Of a stretch of DNA of 13,082 nt, positions 11,303 through 13,082 are shown one piece after another (positions within the stretch are counted from its first letter, which is position 1; each line of letters begins with the position of its first letter). Both the position numbers and the translations under genes were made by a program. The stretch is from DAOTVD01 sp034437075 (lineage in GTDB: Bacteria > Chloroflexota > Anaerolineae > Aggregatilineales > J027): contig DAOTVD010000413.1 of assembly GCA_034437075.1 (NCBI GenBank), positions 1 through 13,082 on the forward strand. Direction: 5' to 3'. Under the pieces are notes generated by a model. That model made no database searches. It was not told the origin of the DNA and was given only the letters and a program-made list of their open reading frames with translations.

Positions 11303-13082
11303 ATGATTCTCAAGCGCATCTTGATTGCCGCCTGTGTCTTGCTGGCGCTCACCATTATCACCGGGGTCGCCGCGCTGCAAACGCCCGGCGAACCAACCCC
11401 CTTACAAATCGGTTTCTATGGCCCCGCCGACAGCCCCGCCGCACAAGGGATGCAAGTCGCGGTGAATGAGATCAACGAGGTCGGGCCGTTCACGGGCGCG
11501 GATGGCGGCCAGTATGTCTTGCAGGCGGTCGTTTCGGAAGACTTCACCGACCTAGCCGATGCCATCGCGGTGCTGACCATCCCCGAAGCCGCGCCGCTGG
11601 AAGACACCACCGCCTACAATGGCCCGGTCTATCTGCTGGCGAATAGTGGCCCCCTGGCCTTCGAAAACCTCGATGCGACGCTCTTGCGCGGCATCAGCAC
11701 GCGGGCCTATCAACTGCGGATGTTGGCCAATTTCGCCGTCCTAAACAATCAGGCCGATCCGCTGGAACGTGTCGCGCTGATCGGCGAGGCCGAAGAATAT
11801 GGCGAAAGCTTCGCGGCCTTTCAGGAAGCCCTGCGCAGCAGCGCCCCCGACCGCGAACTCGCGATTCAAAGCATCGGCGTGGTGCTGCCCTCGCTGGATG
11901 AACTCGACACCCTCTACGAGGCGAATCCGCAGTTGATCGTCTACCAGGGTACGCTCCAGGATGCGGGCGCGCTGCTCGAAGTGCTGGCCGCTAGCGAGTG
12001 GTCGGGCACGTTCTTCTATCCGCGCGCCTACGAAGCCGCACAAGCCGGGGCTTTGACCCCCACGAACTTCCCCGACGCGCCGATTCAGGTGGCGGGCGTC
12101 ACGCCCTGGGCCAACAGCAGCCAAGATGCCCTCAGCCAGGCGTTTTTGCGGCGCTATGTGGCCGACACGGGCGATGCACCCACCGCGCGCGCTGTCTCGG
12201 CGTATGACCTCACCTGGGCCACGCGCCTGATGGTGACGCGCGTGGGGCCACAACCCATGACCCTGGCCGTCTCTTGGCCCACTACCAATCCCATCAGCAC
12301 GACCCAAGGCACGATTGATCCGGTATCGTATGGCGGCAGCGAGCTATTCCGCACGGCGGCCATTTATGCACTCACGCCCCAGGGCGGCATGACCATCCTG
12401 AGCCGTTACGACGCGGGCCGCCCGCTGACGGATGAAGAACTCGTCGCGCAACTGCCCACCCCGACGCCCTTGCCTTCGGCGACGCCCTCGCAGCCGGTCG
12501 TTACAGTGAGCTCGAATGTGCTCAATGTGCGCACCGGACCGGGCCAAAACTACGACCGTGTCGGCCAATTGCGCCAAGGCGACCAGGTAACCGTGGTCGG
12601 CTCGGTGCCGGATTTCTCGTGGTACTATGTGCAAGGTGCTAACGGGCTGGGCTGGGTGGCCGCCGAATTTGTAGAACTCTTTAATCCGCAAGGCGGCGTC
12701 GAGGGTATCAGCCAGATGACCGTGCCGCCCACGCCCACCCCCGCCCCCACGGCCACACCCGGCGTTCCGGCGGATATTGTCATTGATAACGTGACGCTCA
12801 ACCCACCCCAGCCCGTGGTTAGCGAGCAATTTAACGCCTCGGTGACGGTGCGCAACGCGGGTTCTACCGACGCGGGCCAATTCGCCGTGGCGGCCACTTG
12901 GCAACCGGGCGGCGTCTTTAGCTCCGTGACTGTGCCCGGCCTGGCCGTCTTCGAATCCACCACCGTGGTCTTGCAAGCCACGCTCAACCAGGCTGGCGCG
13001 GCGACTGTCACCGTCGTCGGCGACCTAAACAACACCGTGCCCGAAGCCAACGAGACCAACAATAACTTTGATGTCTCGTATG
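11303..13082 (+). CDS. Exported type-1 periplasmic-binding / SH3b / CARDB protein (3' end beyond window)
   Basis: The frame is open to the window end: at least 593 aa. Residues 1-25 (MILKRILIAACVLLALTIIT...) form a signal peptide or membrane anchor; C11 in IAAC resembles a lipobox but is unusually close to the start. Residues 34-370 look like a Leu/Ile/Val-type binding domain (Peripla_BP_6), with LQIGFYGP at the start, GMQVAVNEINEVG, VALIGEAEEYGESFAAFQEAL and the late segment SAYDLTWATRLM. A Thr/Pro linker (385-396) leads to an SH3b domain (399-458; NVLNVRTGPGQNYDRVGQLRQGD, GLGWVAAEFVEL). A second linker follows (473-486), then a CARDB-type domain (488 onward; VTVRNAGSTDAGQF, NNTVPEANETNNNF). 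ATG11303 has GAGGAG 8 nt upstream. The ligand is unknown. It lies 80 bp after the RsbW gene on the same strand. Confidence 0.88.
   Translation, partial: MILKRILIAACVLLALTIITGVAALQTPGEPTPLQIGFYGPADSPAAQGMQVAVNEINEVGPFTGADGGQYVLQAVVSEDFTDLADAIAVLTIPEAAPLEDTTAYNGPVYLLANSGPLAFENLDATLLRGISTRAYQLRMLANFAVLNNQADPLERVALIGEAEEYGESFAAFQEALRSSAPDRELAIQSIGVVLPSLDELDTLYEANPQLIVYQGTLQDAGALLEVLAASEWSGTFFYPRAYEAAQAGALTPTNFPDAPIQVAGVTPWANSSQDALSQAFLRRYVADTGDAPTARAVSAYDLTWATRLMVTRVGPQPMTLAVSWPTTNPISTTQGTIDPVSYGGSELFRTAAIYALTPQGGMTILSRYDAGRPLTDEELVAQLPTPTPLPSATPSQPVVTVSSNVLNVRTGPGQNYDRVGQLRQGDQVTVVGSVPDFSWYYVQGANGLGWVAAEFVELFNPQGGVEGISQMTVPPTPTPAPTATPGVPADIVIDNVTLNPPQPVVSEQFNASVTVRNAGSTDAGQFAVAATWQPGGVFSSVTVPGLAVFESTTVVLQATLNQAGAATVTVVGDLNNTVPEANETNNNFDVSY

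Noticed and set aside
11741..12307. Minus-strand 188-aa frame inside the binding-protein gene
   Set aside because: The plus strand carries clear binding-domain motifs continuously through this stretch; the frame is a GC-rich shadow.

Overview
The window is a GC-rich bacterial chromosome segment. The gene content suggests a member of the Chloroflexota, probably Anaerolineae-like: a PknB-type kinase with SH3b domains joined by Thr/Pro (TPTATP-type) linkers, an SH3b/CARDB solute-binding protein, and small STAS/SEC14-like proteins. This assignment is an inference from gene style; no rRNA or other phylogenetic marker is present. No tRNA, rRNA, CRISPR array or complete transposase gene was seen.

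Layout. 1-180 is the 3' end of a phosphonate-type ABC permease (phnE-like). 179-527 is a nested repeat. 604-2874 holds three plus-strand genes: a small SpoIIAA/STAS-like protein, an acidic-repeat protein with a degenerate 2H-phosphoesterase-like C-terminus, and a class I methyltransferase that overlaps it by GTGA. 2834-3568 holds two small minus-strand genes: an unknown 70-aa protein and a four-helix membrane protein resembling DUF4345. 3753-5230 is a coupled plus-strand pair: a Cys-rich CxxC/CxxC protein and a histidine kinase with a degenerate receiver domain, joined by TAATG. 5250-5528 is a second nested repeat. 5650-7010 is rbfA plus an nrnA-type DHH phosphoesterase, joined by ATGA. 7007-10042 on the minus strand is a 1011-aa membrane Ser/Thr kinase, convergent with nrnA and overlapping at the stop codons. 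10122-10374 is a third composite repeat. 10459-11222 is a STAS anti-sigma-factor antagonist plus an RsbW-type kinase, joined by TGATG. From 11303 to the window end runs an exported type-1 periplasmic-binding/SH3b/CARDB protein that is still open at 13082.

Functional theme. Apart from the housekeeping pair rbfA/nrnA, the region is mostly signal transduction: an atypical histidine kinase with a Cys-rich partner, a PASTA-less PknB-like receptor kinase with four SH3b-like modules and a lectin-like C-terminus, and a partner-switching pair next to an extracellular ligand-binding protein. A link between the partner-switching pair and the binding protein is only suggested by their order.

The most unusual signal is the set of non-coding repeats at three loci. 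A longer AGGCTGTTCC-ended element occurs at loci 1 and 2, directly behind stop codons and in the same orientation. In each copy a different short terminal-inverted-repeat element has inserted within a few bases of the same site, leaving 8-bp (CGGCATAG) and 7-bp (TAATTAA) duplications. Locus 3 carries a fragment with the unoccupied target, plus a second copy of one inserted element, inside a further inverted repeat of about 50 bp. The GTAAC-ended element has the end type and duplication length expected of IS66-family mobilisation, although no transposase is present here.
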